From the NCBI RefSeq assembly GCF_020687805.1, contig NZ_JAJEWQ010000011.1, forward strand, positions 23,853-87,852: a stretch of DNA of 64,000 nucleotides. Reading direction: 5' to 3'. Position numbers and translations under genes: made by a program. This document shows positions 34,499 through 43,610 of this stretch, one piece after another. The notes below the pieces were generated by a model. The model was given only the letters and a program-made list of their open reading frames with translations, was not told where the DNA came from and did not search any database. This DNA comes from Planctobacterium marinum (GTDB lineage: Bacteria > Pseudomonadota > Gammaproteobacteria > Enterobacterales > Alteromonadaceae). The number at the start of each line of letters is the position of its first letter. The stretch's first letter is position 1.

Positions 34499-36839
34499 AT
34501 GCAAGACGATCCTTATTACGCCAGGGAAAAGGCCAAATACGAACAACCAGTCGCTTCCCGTGAATACATACTGCAATTGATTAATGATGCAGAACGGGCG
34601 TTATCCTTTTTAGATATTTGCCATAAAGTCAATGCGAATGACGAAACCAGTCGCATTGCTGTGCAGCGACGCCTGCGCGCAATGGAGCGGGAAGGCCAGG
34701 TTATTTTTAATCGTCAAAAACGCTACGAAGTGGGCTCTGTGATCACCCATGTAACGGGTTCTGTCATAGGGCATCGTGACGGTTTTGGTTTTCTTAAACG
34801 CGATGACGAAGAGCGGGATTTATACATCTCAGCGGGTCAGATGCAGTTTTTATTACACGGTGATCGCGTTGCGGCGGTGGCAGGAAAGAAAGATGCCAGA
34901 GGTCGCATCGAAGCCAAAAACATCGAAATAGTCGAACCGCGCAAAGAACCCATTGTGGGGCGCTTTTTTATGGAAAGTGGCGTGGGAATTGTGATCCCCG
35001 ATGACAGTCGTTTGCGCTTTGAGTTGATCATTCCCCCTGAACACATCAATGGTGCGAAGCAGGGTCATGTCGTGGTGTCTGAGATGACACAACGCCCGCG
35101 CAAAAGGGTGTCGCCGATTGGTCGTATTGTTGAAGTACTCGGTGAGCATATGGCACCTGGAATGGAAATCGAAATGGCATTGCGCAATTTTGATATCCCC
35201 CATACCTGGCCATTGAAGGTTAACAATGAAATCAGCCGACTGAGCGAAGAAGTCAGTGAGTCTGCGAAAAAAGGGCGCATTGATCTACGCCAATTGCCAC
35301 TGGTAACCATAGATGGTGAAGATGCGCGTGACTTTGACGATGCGGTGTTTTGTGAGCCCCAGGAAGACGGGGGCTGGCAGTTATGGGTCGCCATTGCTGA
35401 TGTCAGTTACTATGTGCGACCTAAAAAAGCCCTTGATGACGAGGCCCAAAATCGCGGAACTTCCGTGTACTTTCCCGAACAGGTGGTGCCAATGCTGCCT
35501 GAAATCCTGTCTAACGGATTGTGTTCTCTGAATCCCAATGTTGACCGCCTGTGCATGGTCTGTGAAATGTCCATCAGCCCTGCCGGTAAATTACAGGCTT
35601 ATCAGTTTTACGAAGCCGTGATGAACTCCCATGCCCGGCTGACCTACAATAAGGTGTGGGCGATTCTGGAAGGTGATCCACAACTCTATCAACGTTATTT
35701 TGAACATGTGCCGCATTTACAGAATCTCTATAAGTTGTACAAGGCACTGAAAAAATCCCGGGCTGAGCGGGGGGGCGATTGAATTTGAAACGCAGGAAAC
35801 GAAATTTGTATTTAATGCAGAACGCAAGATAGATCATATCGTGCCGGTGGTGCGTAACGATGCACACAAGATCATCGAAGAATGTATGATCATGGCCAAT
35901 GTTGCCGCGGCTGATATGCTGCATAGCAATAAAGCGGAAGGCCTGTACCGCATCCATGACGAGCCCAGTGAAGAACGTTTAAAGTCCTTTTTAAGTTATT
36001 TATCAGAAGTGGGTATCAGTCATCACCTGACTGAAAAAGCGACGCCAAAGCAGTTTTGTGAAGTAGTGAAAAAAATACAGGGTCGTCCGGATCAGGAACT
36101 GATCCAGACCATGTTACTGCGCTCTATGCAACAGGCTATTTACGATCCTGACAACGTCGGCCACTTTGGCCTGGCGTTGGGGGCGTATGCCCATTTTACC
36201 TCGCCTATCAGGCGTTATCCGGATCTGGTGGTGCATCGCGCCATTAAGGCCGTATTAGATAAAAAAGCACAACGCAAAAGTAAAACCGGTGGGTATGCCT
36301 ATAACGAAGACGAAGTGGCACAATTAGGAGAGCATTGCTCAATGACGGAACGCCGGGCTGACGATGCTACCCGAGACGTATCTGACTGGTTAAAATGCGA
36401 ATTTATGCAGGCCCATGTTGGCGATTCTTTTGAAGGGGTTATCGCTTCGGTCACGAATTTTGGCTTTTTTGTGCGACTGTGCGAGTTCCATATTGATGGC
36501 TTAGTCCATATCACCACCCTGACTAACGATTATTATCAATACGATGAAACCCGACAATATCTGATTGGGGAATCCGGCGGTACTATTTTCCGTCTGGGGG
36601 ATCAGGTACAAGTTAAGGTAATGGCAGTAAACCTGGACGAGCGAAAAATTGATTTTGTCCTGGATATGCCGCTGCCAACCCGTAAATCAAGGCGGTCATC
36701 AAAAGCCAAATCAGGTAAGTCTGATCAGGTCAAAGCGAAGCGTATTACGGCTAAATCCAGTCGCAAAAAGCCGCAGAAAAAGGCCACAAGCGCCAGTAAG
36801 CCCGGCACGGCCAGTAAAAGTAAGAAACGAGGAAAGTAA
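34499..36839 (+). pseudogene. rnr: Ribonuclease R, interrupted by a +1 frameshift in a run of seven G
   Basis: RNase R is a 3'-5' exoribonuclease that degrades structured RNA and helps in trans-translation and cold adaptation. The 5' part (34499-35782, 427 codons) holds the N-terminal winged helix, cold-shock domains and the first half of the RNB domain with the catalytic aspartates (GEDARDFDDAVF). The 3' part continues in the +1 frame from about 35776 to 36839 with [16 protein letters not shown], an S1 domain (about [20 protein letters not shown]) and a Lys-rich tail. The break is a run of seven G at 35769-35775; six G would restore R-G-A-I-E-F. Both halves are otherwise well kept, so a sequencing error or very recent mutation is likely. 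Confidence 0.92.
35769..35775 (+). other. Seven-G homopolymer causing the rnr frameshift
   Basis: The reading frame is CGG GGG GCG only if one G is removed. As written, the frame ends at the TGA at 35780-35782. Homopolymers of this length are prone to sequencing and replication slippage. Confidence 0.85.
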
Positions 36840-37583
36840 ATGGCGCAACAAGAATGGTTATACGGTCTTCATGCCCTTGAGGCGGTGGTAGCCAAAGAGC
36901 CTGAACGTCTGATTGAGTTATATGTACTTAAAGGACGAGACGATGACAAATTACGTAACATTATTAACCAGGCGCGTCGCTTTGGCATTGCGGTACAATT
37001 TTGTCAGCGCAAAGTGTTGGATGACAAGGTTAATGGTGAGCAACATCAGGGGATAGTAGCAAAGGCTAAACCGGGTCGGGTTTTGGATGAAAAGGATCTG
37101 GCGGACATCATTGCCAGCGAAGACAATCCATTTATTTTGGTGTTGGATGGGGTAACCGATCCTCACAATCTCGGGGCCTGTTTGCGTAGTGCTGATGCGG
37201 CTGGTGTACACGCAATGGTGGTGCCCAAAGACAAATCGGCTTACCTGACTCCAACGGCGCGAAAAGTCGCATGTGGTGCTGCAGAAACAACGCCCTTGAT
37301 ACAGGTGACAAACCTGGCCAGAACATTACGCCAGTTGCAGGAGTCGGGTGTTTGGGTGATCGGTACCGCCGGTGAAGCTAAGCAGTTAATTTATGACGTA
37401 AAACTTTCCGGTCCTATGGCTTTGGTGATGGGCGCCGAGGGCAAAGGTATGCGCAGATTAACCCGCGAAGTCTGTGACGAGTTAATAAAATTGCCAATGG
37501 CCGGTTCTGTCTCCAGTCTGAACGTTTCGGTGGCCACAGGCGTGTGTTTGTATGAGATTGTTCGTCAGCGGATTGCGAATTAA
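36840..37583 (+). CDS. rlmB: 23S rRNA (guanosine-2'-O-)-methyltransferase RlmB
   Basis: This SPOUT-family enzyme methylates the 2'-OH of G2251 in 23S rRNA (E. coli numbering). The 247-residue protein has an N-terminal substrate-binding domain with YGLHALEAV and the SPOUT knot: [33 protein letters not shown] and [20 protein letters not shown]. The start codon follows the rnr stop with no gap, so the two genes share a message, as in many gammaproteobacteria. A frameshift in rnr could therefore also reduce rlmB translation by polarity. Confidence 0.96.
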   Translation: MAQQEWLYGLHALEAVVAKEPERLIELYVLKGRDDDKLRNIINQARRFGIAVQFCQRKVLDDKVNGEQHQGIVAKAKPGRVLDEKDLADIIASEDNPFILVLDGVTDPHNLGACLRSADAAGVHAMVVPKDKSAYLTPTARKVACGAAETTPLIQVTNLARTLRQLQESGVWVIGTAGEAKQLIYDVKLSGPMALVMGAEGKGMRRLTREVCDELIKLPMAGSVSSLNVSVATGVCLYEIVRQRIAN

Positions 37584-37617
37584 ACCAATCCGTGCCGCAA
37601 AGCAAAAGAGGTAAGTC

Positions 37618-38493
37618 GTGGTGCAAAAGTTAGTAACATCAGTGGTGCTGTTATTTACAGTCACCTGCTTCGCCCAGGATGAGATGCCGGATCACGATAT
37701 TACCCTGTTCGATCTGTTTATCACGTCTGACACAATTAACATTTCTAATCCGGTGCCTGTAGCTAACCGGGTAGGTTACGAAAACCAACCATTGTTTATT
37801 GATGACAACTCACTGTATTTTACCCGCATGGAAGATGTTAATGCCGACGTCTGGTTGTGGCAAATGGGACATGAAGTTGCCATTACCAAAACCCTTGAAA
37901 GTGAGTATTCACCAACGCCAATTCCCACCAGAAGTGGAGCGCTGTCTACAGTCAGAGTAGAGCATGATGGCACGCAGCGATTGTGGCAGATTAATTCGGA
38001 TGGCAGTTTTGAACTATTGTTCAGCGATATTAAACCTGTGGGCTATCACGTCTGGCAGGAAGACAATGTGGCGCTCTTTGTCCTGGGAGAGCCGCATCGA
38101 TTAGAGGTTACCACATTGGGGCAGGCAGAGACGACAGTCGTAGATGATGCTATTGGTCGTTGCCTCGCCTTAATCCCGGGTACAACCACCATGTCATACA
38201 CCACAGAAGAAGAAGGTTACCATCAGCTCAGAACCTTTGATTTTGACACTAATGAGAGTGGCGAGTTGATGAAGCTGCCGGAAAAATCACAGGATTATGC
38301 CTGGCTAAACGACAAACAATTGCTGACTTCCAATGGTAAACAACTGCTGTGGTGGGATGCTAATCAGCGCGTCTGGCTGCCCGTCAATATGCCGAAAAAT
38401 CTGACGTTGAGTGGTATTACTCGTTTGGCTATTTCGCCCAATAAACGTCGTCTTGCGGTTGTGCATCACAAACAATCTTCGTCACTGAAGTAA
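37618..38493 (+). CDS. Hypothetical secreted protein with TolB-like beta-propeller repeats
   Basis: The 291-residue protein starts with GTG (37618 or the next codon, 37621) after AGAGGTA and has a signal peptide (cut after CFA at about 20). The body is beta-rich with repeating units such as SLYFTRMEDVNADVWLWQ, TQRLWQINSDGS, YHQLRTFDFDTNES and KQLLWWDANQRVWLP, as in six-bladed TolB-like propellers. I do not recognise the family. It follows rlmB by 34 bases and may be read from the same transcript. Its role in the periplasm is unknown. Confidence 0.7.
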   Translation: MVQKLVTSVVLLFTVTCFAQDEMPDHDITLFDLFITSDTINISNPVPVANRVGYENQPLFIDDNSLYFTRMEDVNADVWLWQMGHEVAITKTLESEYSPTPIPTRSGALSTVRVEHDGTQRLWQINSDGSFELLFSDIKPVGYHVWQEDNVALFVLGEPHRLEVTTLGQAETTVVDDAIGRCLALIPGTTTMSYTTEEEGYHQLRTFDFDTNESGELMKLPEKSQDYAWLNDKQLLTSNGKQLLWWDANQRVWLPVNMPKNLTLSGITRLAISPNKRRLAVVHHKQSSSLK

Positions 38494-38650
38494 TTGCGTT
38501 ATCCCACAAAATAAGTGCCTTGAAATCTTTCATTACAAAGTAAATGTTTGAGGTCAATTAACCTTCACTTTTGGTCATTAGACTGCGCCAGCCGGTTCGA
38601 GAATGAACCGGTATTCATGTATCCGTTTTTAAAAGTGAAGGACATAAATA

Positions 38651-39382
38651 ATGACCAAGGTATTTTTAGTGTTGATGAGCGCCAGCGTAATTTGGGCTTC
38701 TTCAGCAGGAGCGAATGAACAACAGACTGGTTGGGGAGTCGGGGTAGGGGCTGTTTTTATGGATCAGGGGTATCGTGGTGCTGATAGCGAAACCCAGTTG
38801 TTCCCCATAGTGTTTTATCAAGGACAAAACTTCTTCTGGCGTGGACCTGAATTAGGTTACCAGGTCACGGACAATATAACCCTTTATGGCGAATATCGTT
38901 TTGATGGCTTTGAACTTGAGGATTCAGATTATTTTGCTGGGATGGAAGAACGCAAAGGAACACTTGATATCGGTGCATCTTTTACTGTTGATAGTGAATT
39001 TGGAGAATTGACGTTTTCTGGTCAGGCGGATGCGTTGGGAGAGCATAAAGGCTATGAATTGGGCGTGCGATTCAGCAAAGGTTTTCAGTTATTGGGGGGA
39101 GCTATTTCTCCATTTATAGAGGTGAATTACCTCAGTGATGACTTAGTTGACTATTATTATGGTGTCAGGAATTCAGAAGCCAATGCGTTTCGACCGGCGT
39201 ATCAGGCGGAAAATACCGTTAATTATTCAACCGGACTTTCCGGAGTCTGGGTGGTAGCGGAGCGACAGAGTATTATGGCCTCATTGACATATACTGTGTT
39301 GGGCGATGAAATCGAAAATAGCCCAATTATAGAAGACGGTGAGAGCACCAATTTGTTTATGGGGTATATTTATCGTTTTTAG
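38651..39382 (+). CDS. MipA/OmpV family outer-membrane protein
   Basis: The 243-residue protein has a signal peptide (cut after AGA at about 22) and alternating beta strands to a C-terminal Phe (YIYRF), as in outer-membrane barrels. It fits MipA/OmpV: GWGVGVGAVFMDQGYRGADSE, LFPIVFYQGQNFFWRGPELGY, and the YGVRNSEA segment. MipA scaffolds peptidoglycan enzymes in E. coli; OmpV homologues respond to osmotic or drug stress. It stands just ahead of the truncated TIGR00266 copy and has its own ribosome binding site (GAAGGA). Confidence 0.9.
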   Translation: MTKVFLVLMSASVIWASSAGANEQQTGWGVGVGAVFMDQGYRGADSETQLFPIVFYQGQNFFWRGPELGYQVTDNITLYGEYRFDGFELEDSDYFAGMEERKGTLDIGASFTVDSEFGELTFSGQADALGEHKGYELGVRFSKGFQLLGGAISPFIEVNYLSDDLVDYYYGVRNSEANAFRPAYQAENTVNYSTGLSGVWVVAERQSIMASLTYTVLGDEIENSPIIEDGESTNLFMGYIYRF

Positions 39383-39449
39383 AGCCGTTTGCGCTATTTC
39401 TTAAAAAAAACGGCATTATCAACCTGGTATAAAATATTAAGGAATAACT

Positions 39450-39635
39450 ATGCGTTGCCACGAAATTGACTATGAAATTATTGGTGCCTCGATGCAAATG
39501 GTTGAGGTGGAACTGGACCCGCAGGAAACTGTGATCGCGGAAGCAGGAGCGATGAACTATATGGAGCAGGGCATCGAATTTGAAACCAAAATGGGTGATG
39601 GTTCAGCGCTGGCAAACGGGTAGTGGCCGGTGAGA
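39450..39635 (+). pseudogene. Truncated duplicate of the TIGR00266 gene (5' end)
   Basis: These 186 bases are a nearly identical copy of the first 220 bases of the gene at 42383-43174. The difference is a 34-base deletion between two TTCAG direct repeats, which shifts the frame and ends translation at 39623 (57 codons). Homology stops at 39635. The copy has a good ribosome binding site (AAGGA) and follows the MipA/OmpV gene, so it may mark the ancestral location of the gene. Together with the intact copy it brackets the three-gene operon at 39713-42199. Confidence 0.85.
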
Positions 39636-39670
39636 CAGCCGGAATAGAGAATTATGCTATTTGGTTGGCC

Positions 39671-39697
39671 AAAAAACAGAAGGGGGAAAGTCCCCCC
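39671..39697 (-). terminator. Terminator of the lipoprotein-M48 operon
   Basis: On the minus strand GGGGGA and TCCCCC pair around a 3-base loop and lead into TTCTGTTTTTT, 16 bases past the stop of the last operon gene. The stem includes part of a run of nine C (39692-39700). Confidence 0.75.
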
Positions 39698-39712
39698 CCC
39701 TCGATCGTCAGA

Positions 39713-40288
39713 TTAAGCTTTGATTGAATTATAGGTTTTGTTTAGCGCCGGCTTATAGCTTTCATAGTAATGCAAAGTTGGTGCTGTAAAGATCATGCCG
39801 AAAAGCTGCTTGTCTTTAACCCAAACAATAACGTCACTATTTTTCTTCAGTCCATTGGCATCAAAAAATTCCAACTCAAAACGAAAAGCTACCTGTTCAC
39901 CGATTTGCTGTGGTCTTACATTTTTAGTCTCGATTTTTAAGGTACCGTCTTCCTGATTTATGATCGAGGTTTTTACCAGATCCTCTAATTCGTTAGGCAA
40001 CATTTCGGCTCTGAATTTAGGCATAGGAAGTTCTTTACTGGTTTCTTTTAACAGTGTTTCACCTTCTTTTATTTCACCAAACACCAGCATTTGATTGAGT
40101 GAGTAACCATCAATTGTCCATACTTCAGCTTTTTCGCCAGGCTCAAAAGGAGATTTACTCCAGGAGGTAGCGGGTAGTACAGAGAACCCTTTTACTTTTA
40201 GCTCAGAAGCGGGGATTAATTTAAATTGAGCGCAGGAAGTGACCAATAATACTGCGCTGACAATAAGGATTTTTTTAATTAGTTTCAT
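39713..40288 (-). CDS. Hypothetical lipoprotein
   Basis: The 191-residue protein has a lipoprotein signal (VLLVTSC, lipobox Cys at about 19) and a beta-rich body. I do not recognise the family. Visible features are AEVWTIDGYSLNQMLVFG near the N-terminus and QVAFRFELEFFDANGLKK in the second half; the pattern recalls small envelope lipoproteins with a single compact domain. Its start overlaps the M48 gene's stop by one base (TGATG), so it is translated with it. It is the last gene of a three-gene envelope operon that lies between copies of the TIGR00266 gene start. Confidence 0.8.
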   Translation of the reverse strand: MKLIKKILIVSAVLLVTSCAQFKLIPASELKVKGFSVLPATSWSKSPFEPGEKAEVWTIDGYSLNQMLVFGEIKEGETLLKETSKELPMPKFRAEMLPNELEDLVKTSIINQEDGTLKIETKNVRPQQIGEQVAFRFELEFFDANGLKKNSDVIVWVKDKQLFGMIFTAPTLHYYESYKPALNKTYNSIKA

Positions 40289-41472
40289 CAGTTTAATAGC
40301 TCCATGTAGTATTTAATCATCGCTTTATCTTCCGCTTCAGGGTAGTTTTCCAAATAGCTCCCGAAGTGTTTTTTAGCGAGTTTTTTATTTTTTTCTTTGG
40401 TGTACAAATAGCCTAATTGTTTGTGGGCATCTTTGGGACAGCTCTGTTGTTGCAGTGCTGTCTCGTAGGCACTGATTGACAGTTGAGTATCCCCTGGCTC
40501 ACCCCGTAATCGGTATAATTCGCCATAAAAATACTCAATTAAGGCTGGGTCGTAATTAATGTTTTTGTGACGTTCCAGAATTGACTCAGTTTGCTCGTAT
40601 TCCTGTAAACTCAAGTGGTTGCTCATAGCCCGATGATAGATTTTAGCCACCTGTTTACGGAACTCGTTTTCTTCTCTGGTATACTCTTTCTGCCATTTTT
40701 CCTGAAACAGTGTTGATTGATTATTGAGATTACTTAAGCGTTCTTCGGAAGTTGGATGGGTTGCCCAAAAAATGCTTCTTTCTTCTTTTGATAAATCAGC
40801 TTCACGTTCAGCGATTAACAGCCCCCATACCTGACCAGACTCATGGGTGTCGTAACCTGCATGTCCCATCATTTCAAGGCCAATGATATCGGCCTCTCGT
40901 TCCTGATCCCGACCAAATTCCGCCAGAGCTGAACCACTTAACAGGGTGCCTAAGCCGACTATGCCGGTTAGTGAGCCTACTGCTATATCGATCACCAGAG
41001 CGGCGGCGCTGGCATCTTTGAGTTCTCTGAATTGTTGAATTTGGTGGGTTTGCAGATAATGACCAATTTCGTGACCCAGAATTGAGGCTAATTGCGCTTC
41101 ATTTTCCAGGCGCAGGAAAACGCCTGACCAAATGTGCATCATTCCGTTGGGGAACATTGCAGCATTAAAGTTTGGATTATCAATGATATAAACCCGAATA
41201 TTGGCGCAATACTCAGGAGTCAGTCGACAGACTACACTTTGCACGTACTCATTGAGTTCCTGATCCTTAATACGATATGGGGAGAGTTGCACGTCTCTTT
41301 CTATCTTTTCCACCTGATACCAAAAACCCCCTTCATCAGAAGCGGGATCCGGCCTATAGTTGACATCTATAACCGGCTGTATTGATAACGAAGTAGCGCT
41401 TAACTGAAAAGCACTGAGTAAAGTCGACACCAACAGAATCCGAATTTTACCCAGTGAAATCTGAAACGACAT
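40288..41472 (-). CDS. Secreted M48 family metalloprotease with TPR tail
   Basis: The 394-residue protein has a signal peptide (about 1-26) and an M48 peptidase domain with HEIGH at 134-138 and the third zinc ligand E193 in EREADIIGLEMM. Residues about 290-390 form TPR-like helices (YGELYRLRGEPGDTQLSIS and KQLGYLYTKEKNKKLAKKHF). This is the layout of BepA-like periplasmic proteases that monitor outer-membrane protein assembly. GGAGA stands 8 bases before the ATG. It sits between two lipoprotein genes with a 13-base gap and a one-base overlap, so the three products may act together in the envelope. Confidence 0.9.
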   Translation of the reverse strand: MSFQISLGKIRILLVSTLLSAFQLSATSLSIQPVIDVNYRPDPASDEGGFWYQVEKIERDVQLSPYRIKDQELNEYVQSVVCRLTPEYCANIRVYIIDNPNFNAAMFPNGMMHIWSGVFLRLENEAQLASILGHEIGHYLQTHQIQQFRELKDASAAALVIDIAVGSLTGIVGLGTLLSGSALAEFGRDQEREADIIGLEMMGHAGYDTHESGQVWGLLIAEREADLSKEERSIFWATHPTSEERLSNLNNQSTLFQEKWQKEYTREENEFRKQVAKIYHRAMSNHLSLQEYEQTESILERHKNINYDPALIEYFYGELYRLRGEPGDTQLSISAYETALQQQSCPKDAHKQLGYLYTKEKNKKLAKKHFGSYLENYPEAEDKAMIKYYMELLN

Positions 41473-41485
41473 CGCTGATTCTCCG

Positions 41486-42199
41486 CTAGGCAGAAGGAAT
41501 GGAGTCCAGCAGATTTGCCACAGTTTCCCTGGCAGAATCTTGTTCTCTTAAATCACCCGAACTACTGATCAAACGGTTAAACCAGACAATGTCTCCGGTG
41601 TTCAAGTCAACCAATGAAGAAAACCCCAGTTGAGTACCGCCGGGAATGCCCACTCCTACCAGTGCGCCAAAAACTTGCATCGCTTTTCGGCCGGCACTGG
41701 CGTAACTATCTCTCATGAAAACGAACAACGCATAGTCTGCACCGGTTTTTTCTTTAAGTACGCTCGCTTTCTCACCCAATGTCCAGGTCCCATTTTTGGG
41801 TCTGGTGGGGAGTTTTACAGCACCGACTTCATGCACCAATATGCTGTAACCGACAGCTTCGTGTAATTTTTCCGGCTGAGCCTGAACGGAATCAATATCC
41901 TGTACGTCGTTATTAAACAAAGTAGCGTCGCTATTGTTGGCGGCCAGATGATCGGTGATTTCTTGCTCCAGAAAACCCCGTGCATCTGCTGTCCATTCGG
42001 CCTGTACTTCGGTTACACCTGTTGCGCCAAGAATAGAAAGTTCTACATCTATTGGCATGATGATAAGTCTGGGGTTGGCATTTTCACTGCTGTTAAGATT
42101 TTCAACTGAGTTGTAGTTTGTGGTACTGGCACAACCAGCCATGATTAGAAGTGAAAAAATGATAAATGATATTTTTGAATAAGATACAAACGCTTGCAT
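41486..42199 (-). CDS. Hypothetical lipoprotein, first gene of the M48 operon
   Basis: The 237-residue protein has a lipobox (LLIMAGCAS, Cys at about 23) and a soluble domain of unknown family. Segments include PRLIIMPIDVELSILGATGV, GADYALFVFMRDSYASAGR and SSLVDLNTGDIVWFNRL; the last two resemble lipoproteins related to GNA1162/CsgG-like assembly factors, but I cannot confirm that. GGAGG stands 8 bases before the ATG at 42199; an upstream in-frame start at 42256 has no such site. It opens the operon and is divergent from the intact TIGR00266 gene. Confidence 0.78.
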   Translation of the reverse strand: MQAFVSYSKISFIIFSLLIMAGCASTTNYNSVENLNSSENANPRLIIMPIDVELSILGATGVTEVQAEWTADARGFLEQEITDHLAANNSDATLFNNDVQDIDSVQAQPEKLHEAVGYSILVHEVGAVKLPTRPKNGTWTLGEKASVLKEKTGADYALFVFMRDSYASAGRKAMQVFGALVGVGIPGGTQLGFSSLVDLNTGDIVWFNRLISSSGDLREQDSARETVANLLDSIPSA

Positions 42200-42382
42200 A
42201 AGCGTATCCTCCCTGATTGCTATAATTATAAGTATGTCATGTGGGAAATGCTCCACACTCGGTGCCGCATACTACCACTTCTGAAACAATTGTTAACACT
42301 TTATTAATACTAATTGTTTTAGTAACAGCGACTATTTAACGCTTAGACACTTCTCTTACACTGAATAAATTAGGACAAATCA

Positions 42383-43174
42383 ATGCGTTGCCACGAAATT
42401 GACTATGAAATTATTGGTGCCTCGATGCAAATGGTTGAGGTGGAGCTGGACCCGCAGGAAACTGTGATCGCGGAAGCGGGAGCGATGAACTATATGGAGC
42501 AGGGCATCGAATTTGAAACCAAAATGGGTGATGGTTCAGATGCGGATCAGGGATTTATGAGTAAGCTGTTCAGCGCGGGCAAACGGGTGGTGACCGGTGA
42601 GAGTTTGTTTATGACACACTTTACCAATCATGGTTACGGCAAAAAACGCGTGGCCTTTGCATCACCTTTTCCTGGCACCATTATTCCGGTGAACATGGCA
42701 AATGTTGGTGAGCAGATCACTTGTCAGAAAGATTCCTTTTTGTGCGCTGCACTGGGGACCAAAATTGATATCGCATTTAATAAAAAGTTGGGCGCGGGAT
42801 TTTTCGGCGGCGAAGGATTTATCCTGGAGCGTCTGCAGGGCGATGGCATGGCCTTTATTCACGCCGGTGGCACTGTGATTGAAAAAGAACTGAACGGCGA
42901 GACTCTGAGAGTTGATACCGGTTGTATTGTGGGGTTCACCGCAGGCATTGATTACGATATTCAGATGACCAAAGGTTTGCGAAGCATGTTCTTCGGAGGC
43001 GAAGGCTTATTTTTAGCCACGCTGAGCGGTCATGGCAAGGTCTGGTTGCAATCGCTGCCCTTCAGTCGACTGGCAGACCGGGTTATTCAACACGCCCCAC
43101 AAATGGGTGGAAAACGCCAGGGAGAAGGCAGTGTGTTAGGTGGTCTGGGGGATATGCTGGATGGTGATAGATAA
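42383..43174 (+). CDS. TIGR00266 (AIM24-like) family protein
   Basis: The 263-residue cytoplasmic protein belongs to the TIGR00266/COG2013 family with the AIM24 fold. Typical segments are [47 protein letters not shown], and [20 protein letters not shown]. The family has no firm function; related proteins are linked to membrane or stress responses. The first 220 bases also occur, with a deletion, at 39450-39635. A 402-bp repeat element begins at the base after its stop codon. The gene itself is intact. Confidence 0.92.
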   Translation: MRCHEIDYEIIGASMQMVEVELDPQETVIAEAGAMNYMEQGIEFETKMGDGSDADQGFMSKLFSAGKRVVTGESLFMTHFTNHGYGKKRVAFASPFPGTIIPVNMANVGEQITCQKDSFLCAALGTKIDIAFNKKLGAGFFGGEGFILERLQGDGMAFIHAGGTVIEKELNGETLRVDTGCIVGFTAGIDYDIQMTKGLRSMFFGGEGLFLATLSGHGKVWLQSLPFSRLADRVIQHAPQMGGKRQGEGSVLGGLGDMLDGDR

Positions 43175-43304
43175 TACCAGTTCCACGATATATTTGCCCT
43201 CTCAGCGCAGCCTCAGGGACATTAGTTCGAGGCGTGCGAATGAAAGAATACTGGTGGTCTTGTGAACTTCGCACAACAAAGACAAAAGTTTCGGGAAAAC
43301 TTTT

Positions 43305-43357
43305 GAACAGCTTTAGCTGGCCTGCGAAGCAGGTGATATTCAGGGATGGATATCATA
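43305..43357 (+). repeat. Hairpin repeat copy 1 (CAGGGATG loop)
   Basis: The first 32 bases are identical to 43474-43505. They include the hairpin CCTGC/GCAGG. Next comes a second hairpin with TGATAT/ATATCA stem arms around T-CAGGGATG-G. Compared with copy 2 the loop is kept but the stem sequence differs while pairing holds. Confidence 0.75.
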
Positions 43358-43473
43358 AATAATGTTCCTGAGGCGCGTCTACGATGGGGCTGAAAAGCAT
43401 TTATACGGTGTTGGATGTTTTTGATTTAGGCCCCTGGACCGCCTTGTCTACCAAATGCTGTAGGAACAGCATA

Positions 43474-43529
43474 GAACAGCTTTAGCTGGCCTGCGAAGCA
43501 GGTGAGCTACAGGGATGTAGCGAATAAAT
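43474..43529 (+). repeat. Hairpin repeat copy 2 (CAGGGATG loop)
   Basis: This copy repeats the 32 bases of 43305-43336 and then forms the hairpin GCTA-CAGGGATG-TAGC. The arms differ from copy 1 but still pair, so the hairpin is conserved by covariation. Confidence 0.75.
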
Positions 43530-43580
43530 GCTTTTCATCACCCACTGAGGTGGGTAAATATATAATGGAACTGGTATAAG

Positions 43581-43606
43581 AAACAAAGCGGGGCTAAATG
43601 CCCCAC
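43581..43606 (-). terminator. Terminator of ompW
   Basis: On the minus strand GGGGC and GCCCC form a stem with a 5-base loop, followed by the T-rich GCTTTGTTTC, directly after the ompW stop codon. Confidence 0.75.
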
Positions 43607-43610
43607 TGAA

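Larger units (their letters stand above)
43175..43576. mobile_element. MITE-like structured element with 21-bp terminal inverted repeats
   Basis: TACCAGTTCCA..ATATATTT at 43175-43195 is inverted at 43556-43576 with 19 of 21 matches. TAA flanks both ends (43172-43174 and 43577-43579), a possible 3-bp target duplication; the left TAA is also the stop codon of the TIGR00266 gene. Inside are several perfect hairpins: CAAAAGTTT/AAACTTTTG (43283-43305), ATGCTGT/ACAGCAT (43455-43472) and a long-range pair GAAAAGCATTTAT/ATAAATGCTTTTC (43392-43404 with 43524-43536). It also holds two copies of a 32-base repeat. No transposase is present, so it would need one in trans. Confidence 0.7.

Noticed and set aside
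39450..39623. Short intact reading frame of 57 codons as an independent gene
   Set aside because: It is explained as a truncated duplicate of the TIGR00266 gene with a 34-base deletion and frameshift.
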